From Homarus americanus (taxonomy: Eukaryota > Arthropoda > Malacostraca > Decapoda > Nephropidae): a stretch of 64,000 nucleotides of DNA. The translations under genes were made by a program, and so were the position numbers. The notes under the pieces were generated by a model. The model was given only the letters and a program-made list of their open reading frames with translations, ran no database searches and was not told where the DNA came from. The stretch lies in the NCBI RefSeq assembly GCF_018991925.1, contig NW_024725489.1:7115916-7179915 (forward strand). Direction: 5' to 3'. Shown here piece after piece: positions 11,043 to 21,079 of the stretch (position 1 is its first letter; every line of letters begins with the position of its first letter).

Positions 11043-12664
11043 ATGATGCTCCTACTCATTCTCTGCCTGATTCCGGGGTTACTGACACACGAGCCAACAC
11101 GGCCCGGTTGTTTAGTGTCTCCACCCCAGAATGTATCACTAATTAGGCAGATGTTAGCAGTACGCGAGCAATGTGAACCTTTACCTAAAATTGTAGCCAC
11201 ATTGTCTAGTTTGTCCAACGACTTGGTTCATCTCACAAAAAGGGTTTTTGAGTCTACTGTGGATGACACTCCTATTCACTCTCAATGGACTTGGCAACTG
11301 GACCGTACCAAATCATCTTTGGACCTCATTATTCAACAGTTCCCACAGTCCTACAAGGATACAACTACCACACCTTCTCCTATTGCTCCCCTCGCACATA
11401 GTGAATGGAGTAGAAGGAAGAGAGGTTTTCTAAATTTTCTTGGTAACATTAAAAAATCATTGTACGGAGTGGCCACAGAAGATGACTCAGCCCAGTTGCA
11501 GAAACAGATCAATGTACTTAAACAACAGGCTGACCAGAATTCCGCAATTCTATCCCACCAGTCTCATCTGTTAGCCAGTCATAGTAAGAAGCTAAAGGAA
11601 TTTAAGAAGACTGTAAACCAGTTGGTGAATAAGGCTAACCTGAACTCACTTACTCTTAATACCTTACAAAAGTAATTCACCATAGCCGCTATGATAGACT
11701 CTGTCAAGCCAGGTAGAATTATTTTATCTCATTAGTAACCAACCTTAACTTGTTGAACAGGGGGATTGTAACTCCCGCTTTGTTGCCTTTCAGTAAATTA
11801 GCTAAGGTTGTAGGGATTACTACTAGTTTTCTCAAACGTAAGCCTGCTGTTCCTGTGGCTAGGTTGGAAAATTATTACAGTCTTCTCTCTGTTTCTGTCA
11901 CACCCGATAGAATTATATTGTATCTGGCATTCGTGGATAAACATGAGTTTAGGAAATTTCACATTACACCCTTCCCTAGTATAGAGAATGGTCAAGCTGT
12001 AATAATAACTAACGTTTCCACATCTATCCTGTTGTCTCAAGACAGAGCTCCCAGGGTGACTCCACCATATGCCACATACCAGAAGGAGTCAAGTAATCTT
12101 ATTCGTTATCTTACACGAATTAATATAGCCGGGTCTTATTCAAACTGTGAGATGGACTTGGTCAATAACACAACAAATTTAGAGTCATGTAGTTTTGTTT
12201 ACAGACACTTTGACAGTATACTTTTAGAAGAGATCCAGGGTACTGTGTATTTGTATTTCCCACAGGAGCTGCCAGTTGTCGTGGTCTGCCCTGATGAATC
12301 ACCTAGAAGCTTCACTGTGGGACGAGGTTGTTATAAGTTACCAGGGCAATGCTCATTGTCTTTGGGTCTGCACACCATATGGGGAGCTACACGCCATGAC
12401 GCAATGTCCATCCTCAGGAAGCCTATCGCCTCTCACCCATTGGACCTTTAGAAAATACACCAAAGTGAAGTGATCACAAACATTACAGTGTTGAAGGACA
12501 AATCAATGGATACCGATAGTGGTGATGATGATGCAACCTTGTGGCACCCACTGACATTTGTGACAGGCAATTCTCATCCCACAGTGACTTTGGCCTTGGT
12601 GGTGTTCGCGGTGATTACCACTATAATAATCATAATTGCTTTAGTCTCCTATGTAAAGAAGTAG
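11043..12664 (+). pseudogene. env: Errantivirus/F-like envelope gene (broken)
   Basis: From the ATG at 11043 a hydrophobic leader (MMLLLILCLIPGLL) suggests a signal peptide. A furin-type cleavage site RRKRG lies at 11412-11426, directly followed by a hydrophobic fusion-peptide-like stretch and a Gln/Leu-rich helix (about 11480-11670) with coiled-coil character. This order is that of the F-like envelopes of insect errantiviruses and baculoviruses. A stop at 11673-11675 and a frame change lead to a second frame (11750-12451) with Cys residues, and a third piece (12470-12664) ends in a strongly hydrophobic Ile-rich anchor plus a short basic tail. The leader is fused in frame to the integrase C-terminus from 10818. 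In the family Env mediates cell entry; this copy is inactivated by several stops and a frameshift. Confidence 0.75.
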
Positions 12665-12731
12665 CTTTGTAAACCAGCTATAGCAGCTTTGTAAACCCGC
12701 TATAGCAGCTTTATAAACCAGTTATAGCTAA
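12661..12731. repeat. 22-bp direct repeat, three copies
   Basis: AGCTTTGTAAACC plus CGCTATAGC-like units repeat three times immediately after the env anchor codons, still inside the LTR element. Confidence 0.85.
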
Positions 12732-13390
12732 ATCTGCTATACAGGCAGTTATCCCTAATATTGTTCATTGCGCAGCCTAACGCAGTACATAGTGGCAGTC
12801 ATTTGAGACCATCACCAAGGTAGGCAATTAGCAATACCCATGTGATAGGATTATTTTCTTTTATGCAGCCATCTGAGGACGGTTGACACTACGTGGCCGA
12901 GCAATCTGTAACCAGTTTAGTCTGGAACCAGTATAGCAACCAGAGTATTATACACGATGGATGAATAAGTTTTCATTGTACATTTTACATTGACCCGCAG
13001 GGGCCAAAGATGTTTTCATAGCAAGCATGTAGTAAGCAATTAGCAAGCATTTATTTAGCTTGGTCAAACGCAGTTGTTTTAGTCATGTATACAGTCTGGC
13101 GACAGTGTGTCGACCAGAGATGTCTCAACATGGTGATATCACCTTTGAAGCTCATTACTTATTTAATTAATGACTCTTACTTGATAACTAGATGCATTGC
13201 TTATCACAAATAAACTCCCAAGTATTTGATGTAAATTATTAGACAGATTAGTTAGATATTTGCAACGTCAATTAAGGATGATTCACGGCTCAACGAGATC
13301 ATTTTCCGGACAGCTATTTCAGTAACGCTGCTGACACTGATGCAGGTGTTCATGCCAAGGAATTGACTCATACCGACCCTTCCTGCTGGT
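12732..13390 (+). other. Non-coding region between env and the matched LTR part; candidate U3
   Basis: No gene. CTGAGGACGG followed by TGACACTACG near 12873-12893 could be the purine tract and true start of the 3' LTR, which would make 12884 onward U3. An AATAAA occurs at 13210-13215. No second copy exists upstream of 5152 to confirm this. Confidence 0.4.
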
Positions 13391-13410
13391 AGAAGCTTCT
13401 AGAAGCTTGA
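13391..13410. promoter_or_regulatory. Heat-shock-element-like motif upstream of the 3' LTR match
   Basis: GAAgcTTCtaGAAgcTTG gives four alternating nGAAn units in correct 5-bp spacing (GAA 13392, TTC 13397, GAA 13402, TTG 13407); three are perfect. This matches the HSF trimer site. It sits 20-40 bp upstream of the CRE at 13430-13437. Function is inferred. Confidence 0.5.
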
Positions 13411-13722
13411 ACCCATACATCATCCTTCGTGACGTCATTGTTAGTTAGCCCCTGGGCAGGTCTACCCTGGAGAGCTAGGCAGTTCTGATCTAACACTGAG
13501 CATTTGAAAGAGAGACCACTTCAGTCCTAGCAGATCTAACTCTGAGTATAACCTCAGAACTAGAATCTCTAACACTACTCTCGCCTCAGTACTAGATCAA
13601 GTGGCCAGCCTCCTCTGTAGATACAGGTGTAAATATATCTATATATATAAAACAAAGAAGTATGTCTGTGCGTTTGTGTGTGTGTGTCAGCACGAGAATC
13701 TCGGAAACTACTTTACCGATCT

Positions 13723-13932
13723 TTAGTGATGATGGATGGTGTTATATGTAGTGATGATGGATGGTGTTATATGTAGTGATGATGGATGGTGTTATACGTA
13801 GTGATGATGGATGGTGTTATATGTTGTGATGATGGATGATGTTATATGTAGTGATGATGGGTGGTGTTACATGTAGTGATGATGGGTGGTGTTATATGTA
13901 GTGATGATGGGTGGTGTTATATGTAGTGATGA
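13723..13932. repeat. 25-bp minisatellite, array 1
   Basis: About eight head-to-tail copies of a TAGTGATGATGGATGG... unit inside the first Helitron module. The same unit recurs in array 2. Confidence 0.9.
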
Positions 13933-14106
13933 TTAGATAATAAAATAATAACAGTTTAATGCTAAAAAAATATACTTTGCTGTACCATTGTAGTGGAACT
14001 TACATACACCGTTCATGAAATATTGATGGAAGAAGAAGTTTTGGGGAGTGAACATTGAGACAATGTGGAGCTTCCCGGAGGGTGGCGTCCTACCGTGGCC
14101 TAGCGA

Positions 14107-14268
14107 ATGAGCCGCCCGGACCAAACTTGGCATGGATGGCAAGTGTTTCCTTGCTTCTCTCATGGACAGTTCTATGTTGGATGCTCCAGAGTGGGAACTG
14201 GCAAAAATCTGTACATACTTGCTGCTAATGGTAAAACCAAAAATGTGGTCTACCCTAATGCACTACAG
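14107..14268 (+). pseudogene. Helitron (Pif1-like) helicase C-terminal fragment
   Basis: Frame with SHGQFYVGCSRVGTGKNLYI, then AANGKTKNVVYPNAL. This is the motif VI region and extreme C-terminus of Helitron Pif1-like helicases (usual form GQLYVACSRVG ... GKTKNIVYPKAL). The CSRVG arginine, which contacts ATP in the family, is present. Only some 45 residues remain; all upstream helicase and Rep sequence is missing. It lies between two copies of the Helitron module. Confidence 0.8.
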
Positions 14269-14344
14269 TGTGACAATGTGGAGCCTCCAGAGGGTGGCGT
14301 CCTACCATGTGTGTGTCCGCAAGAGAATCTCGGAACTACTTTAC

Positions 14345-14612
14345 CGATCTGTAGTGATGATGGATGGTGTTATATGTAGTGATGATGGATGGTGTTATAT
14401 GTAGTGATGGTGGATGATATTATATGTAGTGATGATGGATATTGTTATATGTAATGATGATGGATGGTGTTATATGTAGTGATGATGGATGATGTTATAT
14501 GTAGTGATGATGGATGGTGTTATATGTAGTGATGGTGGATGATGTTATATGTAGTGATGATGGATATTGTTATATGTAGTGATGATGGATGGTGTTATAT
14601 GTAGTGATGATT
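14345..14612. repeat. 25-bp minisatellite, array 2
   Basis: About ten copies of the same unit as array 1, with GGTGGATGATA and GGATATTG variants. Confidence 0.9.
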
Positions 14613-14892
14613 AGACAATAAAATAATAACAGTATAATGCTAAAAAAATATACTTTGCTATACCGTTGTAGTGAAAAACATGGAAGAAGAAGTTTTGGGG
14701 ACTGAACAGTGAGACAATGTGGAGCCTCCCGGAGGGTGGCGTCCTACCATTGCCTAGAGGAGGAGCCGATTCTGCTACTATATACATATTACAACTTGTA
14801 TCCGTCCATCCATCTCAGTGAAGTGAACTAAGATAGACTTTGTGAACGATTCTGCAAACTTCTAGATATAAGTGTGAGCCTTCAGGAGAAGT

Positions 14893-14893
<1 letters not shown>

Positions 14894-14935
<42 letters not shown>

Positions 14936-15214
14936 ATAACTAGAAGAGGAAGAGGGAGGAGGAAGAGGAAGAGGAAGATGGAAGAGGAGGAGGAAGATGG
15001 AGGAGGAAGAGGAAAATGGAGGAGGATGAGGGAGGGGGAGGAAGAGGAAAGAGGAAGAGGGAGGAGCAGGAGGAGGAAAATGGACGAGGAGGGGGAAGAG
15101 GAAACAGGGGGGAGGAAGATGGAGGAGGAGGAAGAGGAAACTTGAAGAGGAGGAGAAAGAGAAAGATTAAGGAGGACACGAACGTTAAGCAGTAATGATC
15201 AATATTTCTACAGT

Positions 15215-15275
<61 letters not shown>
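14894..15275. repeat. (AC)n, GGA/GAA polypurine and (AAT)n tracts
   Basis: Three low-complexity blocks in a row: AC (14894-14934), AGG/AGA purine tract (14940-15170) and AAT (15218-15275). They join the end of the LTR element to the 5' truncation point of the next LINE. Confidence 0.9.
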
Positions 15276-15276
<1 letters not shown>

Positions 15277-15277
<1 letters not shown>

Positions 15278-16420
15278 TGGTGCGGTATACCTCGACTTTA
15301 GCAAAGCCTTCGACAAAGTCCCTCACGAAAGACTAATACGAAAAGTGGAGGCTCATGGCATTGGAGAAGATATTCTAAAATGGATTAGGGCGTGGTTACA
15401 GGACAGGAAACAGCGAGTGAACATTAACGGCATTAAATCCGTTTGGGGTAACGTCACTAGTGGAGCACCCCAAGGCACGGTACTTGGACCATTAATATTT
15501 ATTATATACATAAACAACATAGATATAGGGGTAAACAGCAAAAGTAAATTTGCTGATTACACTTAAATAGGGCGTGTAATTAAATCTGACGAGGACTCCG
15601 CAAAACTACAGGAAGATCTAAACAAATTTTTTGAATGGTCGGAAAAAGGGCAGGTGAAATTTAGTGTGGACAAATGTAAAGTACTCAGTATAGGAGATGT
15701 AAACAGGGAAACCAGATACCAGATGAACAACGATGTTATTGAGAAATCCGACTGTGAGAAAGATTTAGGAGTAATGATAAGTAGGAATCTTAAGCCAAGT
15801 AAACAATGTGTATTTGCTCTAACCAAGGCTAAGAAAGTACTTGGGTTCATACAAAGAAGTGTTAGTTACAAGACTAGCTAGGTTATCCTAAATCTATATC
15901 TTGCACTTGTGAGACCTCAGTTGGATTACGCAGTTCAATTCTGGTCACTGTATCACAAAATGGATATAGCATCCCTAGAAAGAATTCAGAGGAGAATGAC
16001 AAGACTAATCCCGGGCATTAGGAACCTTGAGTACGAGACAGGTTAAGGCATCTTAATTTGCATTCCATCGAGAGACGTAGAGTGAGGGGTGATATGATCG
16101 AGGTGTATAAATGGAAGTCAGGGCTAAACAAAGGTGATATTACAAAGCTACTCAATCTATCCAACCAGGAGCAAACTCGTAACGGTGGTATTCAATTTGA
16201 CAAATTTAGTCTTAGGCGCGAGATAGGTAAACATTGGTTTGGAAATAGAGTAGTGGATGAGTGGAACTAATTACCAAACATTAATCATTAACTGGAACAC
16301 GCTGGATGGCTTCAAATGTAGGTTGGATGGATATATGACTGATAAGTGTTGAGTGTAAAAGGGACTGCCCAGTATTGGCCAATAGTTACTGTTTCCTCCA
16401 GTCTTGTGTTCATATGTAAT
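15277..16420 (+). mobile_element. Second CR1-like LINE copy, 5' truncated
   Basis: Closely matches 3070-4215. It starts inside RT motif A (YLDFSKAFDKVPHERL) directly at an AAT tract and ends with the family 3' terminus next to ATAATAATAAT. The catalytic box reads FADY (15549-15560) instead of FADD, and a stop follows at 15564-15566. Further breaks occur at 15879-15881 and near 16040. It keeps Trp (TGG) where the first copy has a TAG stop, so the two copies decayed independently. Confidence 0.85.
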
Positions 16421-16505
16421 AATAATAATAATATATTAATAATAATTACAATGCTGATGATGATGATGTTGATGATGATGATGATAATAATAAAACGAAA
16501 TGACA
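16420..16505. repeat. AAT / GATGAT microsatellite patch
   Basis: AAT units, then GATGATGATGTT-type units, after the CR1-like 3' end. Confidence 0.85.
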
Positions 16506-16965
16506 TGTTAACAAGTATTTAAAGTATTGTATCTCCTCACCTGGCAGACGACGCGACATAAATCACTTCACAAACCACAAAGACACTCTCGTAAACAACT
16601 GAGTATGTCCACCTGGCTTCAATAACAACAAAAGCGTCAATTACAGCTTTAAATTACGTCATTTCGAACACAAAAATAACGATAAATAACTGAGAGAGGT
16701 GAGGCAGCGTCCATCTCCCAAGGCCATATAACACACACTGACACTGATTGGCTGGCTATGACCACAACAACCAATCAACGACCAGTGTTAAATGTATCAG
16801 CCAATCAGTCAAATCTAGTGCCACTAAATCAGCCAATCAAACCCTAGCGGGTTTTTTTCTAATTTAATTCCCTGGAAGTGAAACGTCATTAAGAACGATT
16901 TCCTTACTGAGGTGTTAGACGGTAATTACCCAACTGCCGATTGAGTGGTGGATGGGATTTTGAGG
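16506..16965. promoter_or_regulatory. Intergenic stretch with a CCAAT-box cluster
   Basis: No coding feature. Four CCAAT pentamers (ATTGG at 16747; CCAAT at 16771, 16801 and 16833) lie within 91 bp, in GCCAATCA-like contexts typical of NF-Y sites. Whether they drive transcription is unknown. Confidence 0.35.
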
Positions 16966-16989
16966 GTGTGTGTGTGTGTGTGTGTGTGA
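16966..16989. repeat. (GT)n microsatellite
   Basis: Abuts the 3' end of the minus-strand LINE that follows. Confidence 0.9.
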
Positions 16990-17328
16990 TTAAGGATTTA
17001 TTGAAAGAGCATGGCAGACTGAAGGCTGAAAATATACAGTTACATAATTGGGGAATGGGTCATTTGATTGACAAATAATATACAAGAAATATAAGTGATA
17101 AAAATATGATATATAATAACTAGGTGGGGAGAAGCTCAAACTACAGGGCATTTCAACATAGTAACAGTGCAAGAAGGTAAGATCGGCTGGAGTGAATACA
17201 CTGGTTGATTAAGAGTTGTTAATAATTTTTACAGTGGTTGGGACTGGGCTGTTCTTATAGCAATGAGTACGTGCTCGAATGGGCTGGATGCGGTTGTCGT
17301 GTCGAACAGCAATTCACAGACGAGGGAT

Positions 17329-18520
17329 CTAGGGTGGAAGTAGGAGCCGGTGTCGAGGATGGTGCAGACGCTTCTCACCAAATTTGCAGATGAGGTCGTG
17401 GTAATGGTCAGAGAGAGCCGAGAGGTTCAGTGTGTTGAGCGTTTCTTGATATGTGGAATAGGAAGGGGAGAGAATAATCTTGCATGCTCTCTTTTGCACT
17501 TTTTCTAGGTGTTTACGTTGTGTGGCATTTAGGGAGGAAGACCAGGTGGGGGAGGCATAGGTGAGCTTGGGAAATATGAATATTGAGTAAACACTGAGGA
17601 GCTCGGGCGCAGGAATTCCGAGGGACTTGAGTCGGTGGAGGAGGTGGAGACAGAAACTGGAGGATTTGACAATAGTACTGGAGTATATTTTCCAATTTAG
17701 TTTGTTATCTATAGTGACGCCGATGAGCTTGGTGCAGTCCATAACCTGGAGTGTGTTGGGACCCAAAGTAAGGGAGGGAGGTGGGACAAGGTCAGAGATG
17801 AGGTTGATGTGTAATGTGTATAACCATGGTCTTGGTATGGTTGATGGTGACATGGTTGTTGGTGGCCCAATTTTGGAGACTGTTCAATATATCCTGGAGG
17901 GCGGTGTAGTCGAGAGCCGAGTTGTTCACGCTGATCCCAATGATGGAGTCGTCGACATATTTCCAGCGAGCAGGGGTTTCTCTTAAGGCATCATTGATAA
18001 GCATGAAGAAGCAGAGTGGTCCCATTTTGGTGACTTGGTGGGATGCCACAGGTGAGTGACTGAAAAGTGGAGACAGCCCCTCGGAAGCGTACAGCTTGGC
18101 GTCGGTCATTAAGGAAGTCTATAAGCCATGGTACAGTATAAGACTTCTCCGAAACCCGAGGTCGATAGCTTTGTTGATAATTAAATTGTGGTAGACTAGA
18201 TCAAATGCTTTGGTGAAGTCAATGAAGGCGACAGTTGCAGGCATTTTTGTTTTTCCAGATGGCGGTATATGTAGTCGAGAAAGCTGACAAGACAAGGTGA
18301 AAGAAGTTTTCATATTGCCAAATTGCTGAGGATCTATGGCGCCTGCAATATCAGCAGAGGCCCAGTCAAAAACGAAACTTTCGTAGATTAAATTGGGTAT
18401 TGGGATGTTGGCAATGGGCCGTAGCTCATTTAAGGATTGTGGGCTCGTTGTCTTGGGCACTGGTGAAGCATATGAGATCTTCCAGTCACTGGGCATCTTG
18501 CTTGGCTGATGATGGAGCAA
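17329..18520 (-). pseudogene. LINE reverse transcriptase (frameshifted)
   Basis: Minus-strand pieces: KISYASPVPK and LNELRPIANIP, then FIDFTKAFDLVYHNLI (motif A) at 18520-18119. KYVDDS with an intact catalytic YVDD (17948-17959) lies in the next frame (18109-17792). IGVTIDNKLNWK and LTYASPTWSSSLNATQRKHLEKVQKRA, in the third frame, belong to the thumb and C-terminal region (17853-17329). Three frames for one domain show at least two frameshifts. Confidence 0.8.
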
Positions 18521-18705
18521 AGAGGTTTAGCAGGTTCCGGGGAGAACTCCTTGTAGAGTTTCATTGGTAAGTCAATGAGGGTGGTGGAGCGTTTTTATTT
18601 CAGTTTGTCCAGACGTTTTGCTACTTCAAATTCTTCCACTAAGTCAGTGGGAAAGGGGGTTTGTAGGTAAGCAGGGAGACTGGTTGTGTCAAACCGAGGG
18701 AACGT

Positions 18706-19249
18706 CTAGCATATAGTTGAGAATTGGTTGTTTGTTTGCTCAGCTGCGTCACCATTAGTGCGGTGGCTAAGGAAGAGGAGGGGGTGTGTCTTATTGTTTA
18801 GTCCACAGAGTTCTTTAAGCTTACCATACCACTGACTGATGCTGGTTTGATTCAGGTGTTGCAGCCTGGCTGGGTAGTGAGACTTCTTTGCAGTGCGTAT
18901 TTCACGGATGACTTGGTTGGGAAGGGACGTATAGCGGTTGTGGTCATTGAGATAAAAGGCGTTGTCTCTCTGCTGCATTAAGTCTTTTGTTCTGAGATGT
19001 GATCCAGGGCAAGTCAGCTGGGTGTGGTCTGACGGACTTCTCGGGGAAGAAGTGGTGGTCAGGTTCCGTGGTAGTGTTGCTGTAATTTATCCATTTGGTG
19101 TCCACATCATCCACACTAAGGACTTCAGTCCAGGGATGGTGAACTATCCACTGCCCGAAGAGACGCAGTGCAGAGTCAGTAATCGGCCTGTAGGTCTTGA
19201 TGTAAGGGCTCTGCACTTGGCTGGTAGTGGGAGCTGGAGACCAGAACAC
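18706..19249 (-). pseudogene. LINE endonuclease-RT linker
   Basis: Two open pieces (19249-18944 and 18978-18706) read like the linker of LINE ORF2: DLPWITSQNKRLNAAERQRL and HYPARLQHLNQTSISQWYGK. They join endonuclease and RT in the right order and spacing, in different frames. Confidence 0.55.
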
Positions 19250-19300
19250 TGATAGGTGTGTGCTACACCCGATAGAAGGAATTGGTTGAGGTGGTTGGTA

Positions 19301-19770
19301 CTAGTCTGCTAAGTTAGTTAAGATAAGGTCAAGGGTATTTTGACCATGTGATAGTAGCAGCTGGTCCTTGATATCAGTGGTGTCAATTTCGTTGTAATCC
19401 CGGCATAATATTAACTTGGCACATGGGTTCCTAACTCTGAGGTGGTAATTAGGTGATTGATAAGAATGTCTCTGGTGGGTGAGCGAGGCGGATGGTATGC
19501 CACACAGTATATGATAGAAGCAGTGTGGCGCGGTTGGGCACATGGCAAAACTCGTACCCATAATGCTTCCATATCAACTGGGACTACAACGTCCAGGCGT
19601 GACAGACGTAGTTCATCTCGACAGAAGAAGGCAACTCCCTCGCCATTCCCATGTGAACGAAAGTGATGAAAGAGTTGATATCCCTCAATGTGGCAAGTTT
19701 CAGAAACAATTTGCCACGTCTTGCAGATAACAATGACGTTAGAGAGCAGTAAGGAGGGGAATCGTACCAT
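19301..19770 (-). pseudogene. LINE endonuclease domain (frameshifted)
   Basis: Two overlapping frames on the minus strand carry the domain. The first has an ETCHIEGYQLFHHFRSH stretch, then GVAFFCRDE and a YHPPRSP block (the usual YRPP motif). The second has RDYNE, where GDFNE is usual, and NTLDLILTN. These are APE-endonuclease landmarks. A terminal SDH motif is not clear. Confidence 0.65.
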
Positions 19771-20074
19771 ATTCGGGGAACTTCAGTGTATTTGTACAGT
19801 CTGTCAGGAGCAGGTTTCTCTGGTTTTCTAGTCATAGTCTGAGACTCTAAGTCATAGTCCTAATGGGTTTCTATTTATGATGTCCTTGTCTACGGCTGTG
19901 AGCATGGAATAAGTTCAGTGGTTTAAGTAGCGCAATAACACTGCCATCAGGATGTTCGTTCCCTAGCTTTAAACTGTGCAGGGTGCACCTGGAGTACTTC
20001 ACTGGTGGATACCTGTTGATATCTGTTGTTGTGGACGGACGGAAGTGTTTGAATGTGGTGGCCTTAAACACAAT

Positions 20075-20256
20075 GGCGGCACTTTGAGGGCCACCGACAG
20101 AGTTTCCATGGCGTAGTGCATCTGTTAATATTTGTCTTGTCGTAAACACCGCGGTAGTCCTTGTCTCTGGCACTTTGAGGGTCGCCGACACAGTGCGCAC
20201 GGTATATGTAAACACGGTGGTACTTTGGCACTTTGAAGGTCATCGACAAAGTGCCC
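20075..20256. repeat. Three imperfect palindromic repeats (CACTTTG...CAAAGTG)
   Basis: Units starting near 20083, 20170 and 20228 share GGCACTTTGA then GG, TC and CGACA. The last unit has a perfect 9-bp stem, GGCACTTTG/CAAAGTGCC, with an 11-nt loop. They lie where the 5' UTR of the minus-strand LINE would be. Confidence 0.7.
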
Positions 20257-20262
20257 ATGGTC

Positions 20263-21079
20263 TAGTATGACACTACTCACTGATGATTTGCTGTGAATCA
20301 TGCTTGTTTTTGTGTTTTTCCTTGGAAAACACTATTGGATCACTGCTTGGTAACCAATCATTGCACTGATCACTTGAATGTTTTGCTGATAAATCCCGAT
20401 GTAGTGAGGTTCGTCGGGAGTTGGGATAGAGCAGGGGGCAGGGCCAAACAAACTTGACCTGGCAGCCAATCAGGAGTGCCTGCAGGACACGTCTTGTCTC
20501 ACTGAGAGCTGACTGATGTGTGCGTGTGTGTGTGTGTTGATATTGATTTGATAATGACAATGAAACAGTTTATTTAGCCAGAAATGTATAGATACAGAGT
20601 CGATAATAATAACAATATTGACATGGCTGAGACAATTGAGAGCCCGAGCTCTCTTAACGGCACCCGATATACAGTATACTGTACATTTATTTTAAGGAAG
20701 TATTATGTAACATTTAGTATCATCTGGAATAGTACACGTAACATGGTGTTAGTAAGAACGTATCAGAATGTTACCAAGATTACAGTATTACGTCGTTATT
20801 TATTTATTAAATTTATTTCATTTGTTACATTTTTATTATAAGTGTATACATATTTTACAGTGGAGTTGATAATTATCCATTAATATGATAAGGGAGGGAA
20901 TAAAGGTGAAAGAGGACAGAAGCTGTCACTATCATGTCATGTTGGCAAATAGTGTATATAATTATCGCAATAGTAATTTCTTTCTATCTACATGACAATT
21001 CATGATATAATGGTTTTGGTGGGACAATAAAAGTAGGAATATAAAGTAGGTGTTACAAAATTATTAATACTTAGACAAT
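20263..21079. other. Intergenic, AT-rich
   Basis: No gene recognised. It contains two CCAAT boxes (20354 and 20464), a short (GT)n at 20522-20536 and AT-rich sequence that may include the 3' UTR of the next LINE. Confidence 0.4.

Larger units (their letters stand above)
13638..14778 (+). mobile_element. Helitron-like insertion with duplicated non-coding module
   Basis: It splits the 3' LTR between A and T. It begins TC (13638), as Helitrons do, and ends CTAC (14775-14778), one base off the usual CTRR. It holds two copies of a module: AGAATCTCGGAA(A)CTACTTTACCGATC, a 25-bp minisatellite, an ATAATAACAGT block and a GGAGGGTGGCGTCCTACC terminus (that terminus occurs three times). A Helitron helicase fragment lies between the modules. 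No Rep domain is present, so it is non-autonomous. Confidence 0.6.
5152..14897 (+). mobile_element. Env-bearing Gypsy/errantivirus-like LTR retrotransposon (degenerate)
   Basis: Order of parts: LTR (5152-5519), primer-binding-like site (5521), gag with CCHC knuckle, DTGA protease, YLDD reverse transcriptase, RNase H, integrase with HHCC and DDE residues, an env with leader, furin-like site and membrane anchor, then a 3' LTR. RT, RNase H and integrase in this order is the Gypsy/Ty3 (Metaviridae) arrangement. The env resembles the F-like envelope of insect errantiviruses. Stops and frameshifts break gag, pol and env, and the 3' LTR is split by a Helitron relic. The element is a fossil and cannot be autonomous as read. 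Confidence 0.85.
13416..14897 (+). repeat. 3' LTR, interrupted by a Helitron relic
   Basis: Segments 13416-13637 and 14779-14897 together match the 5' LTR (5152-5519), including the CRE at 13430-13437. The insertion lies in the TATATA-rich part. The LTR ends in AACA at 14897 and merges with an (AC)n tract, so no target duplication could be identified on the right. Confidence 0.8.
16990..20262 (-). mobile_element. LINE with YVDD-type RT, degenerate
   Basis: On the minus strand the order is: possible 5' UTR with repeats (20262-19840), endonuclease (19770-19301), linker (19249-18706), RT (18520-17329) and a 3' end (CTCTTTCAATAAATCC) next to (CA)n. A truncated plus-strand copy lies at 53785-55050. 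The RT box is KYVDDS and its preceding block reads TKMGPLCFFMLINDAL. I cannot name the clade; it is an APE-type LINE. The copy is broken by several frameshifts. The 5' limit is estimated from the end of the palindromic repeats. Confidence 0.8.
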
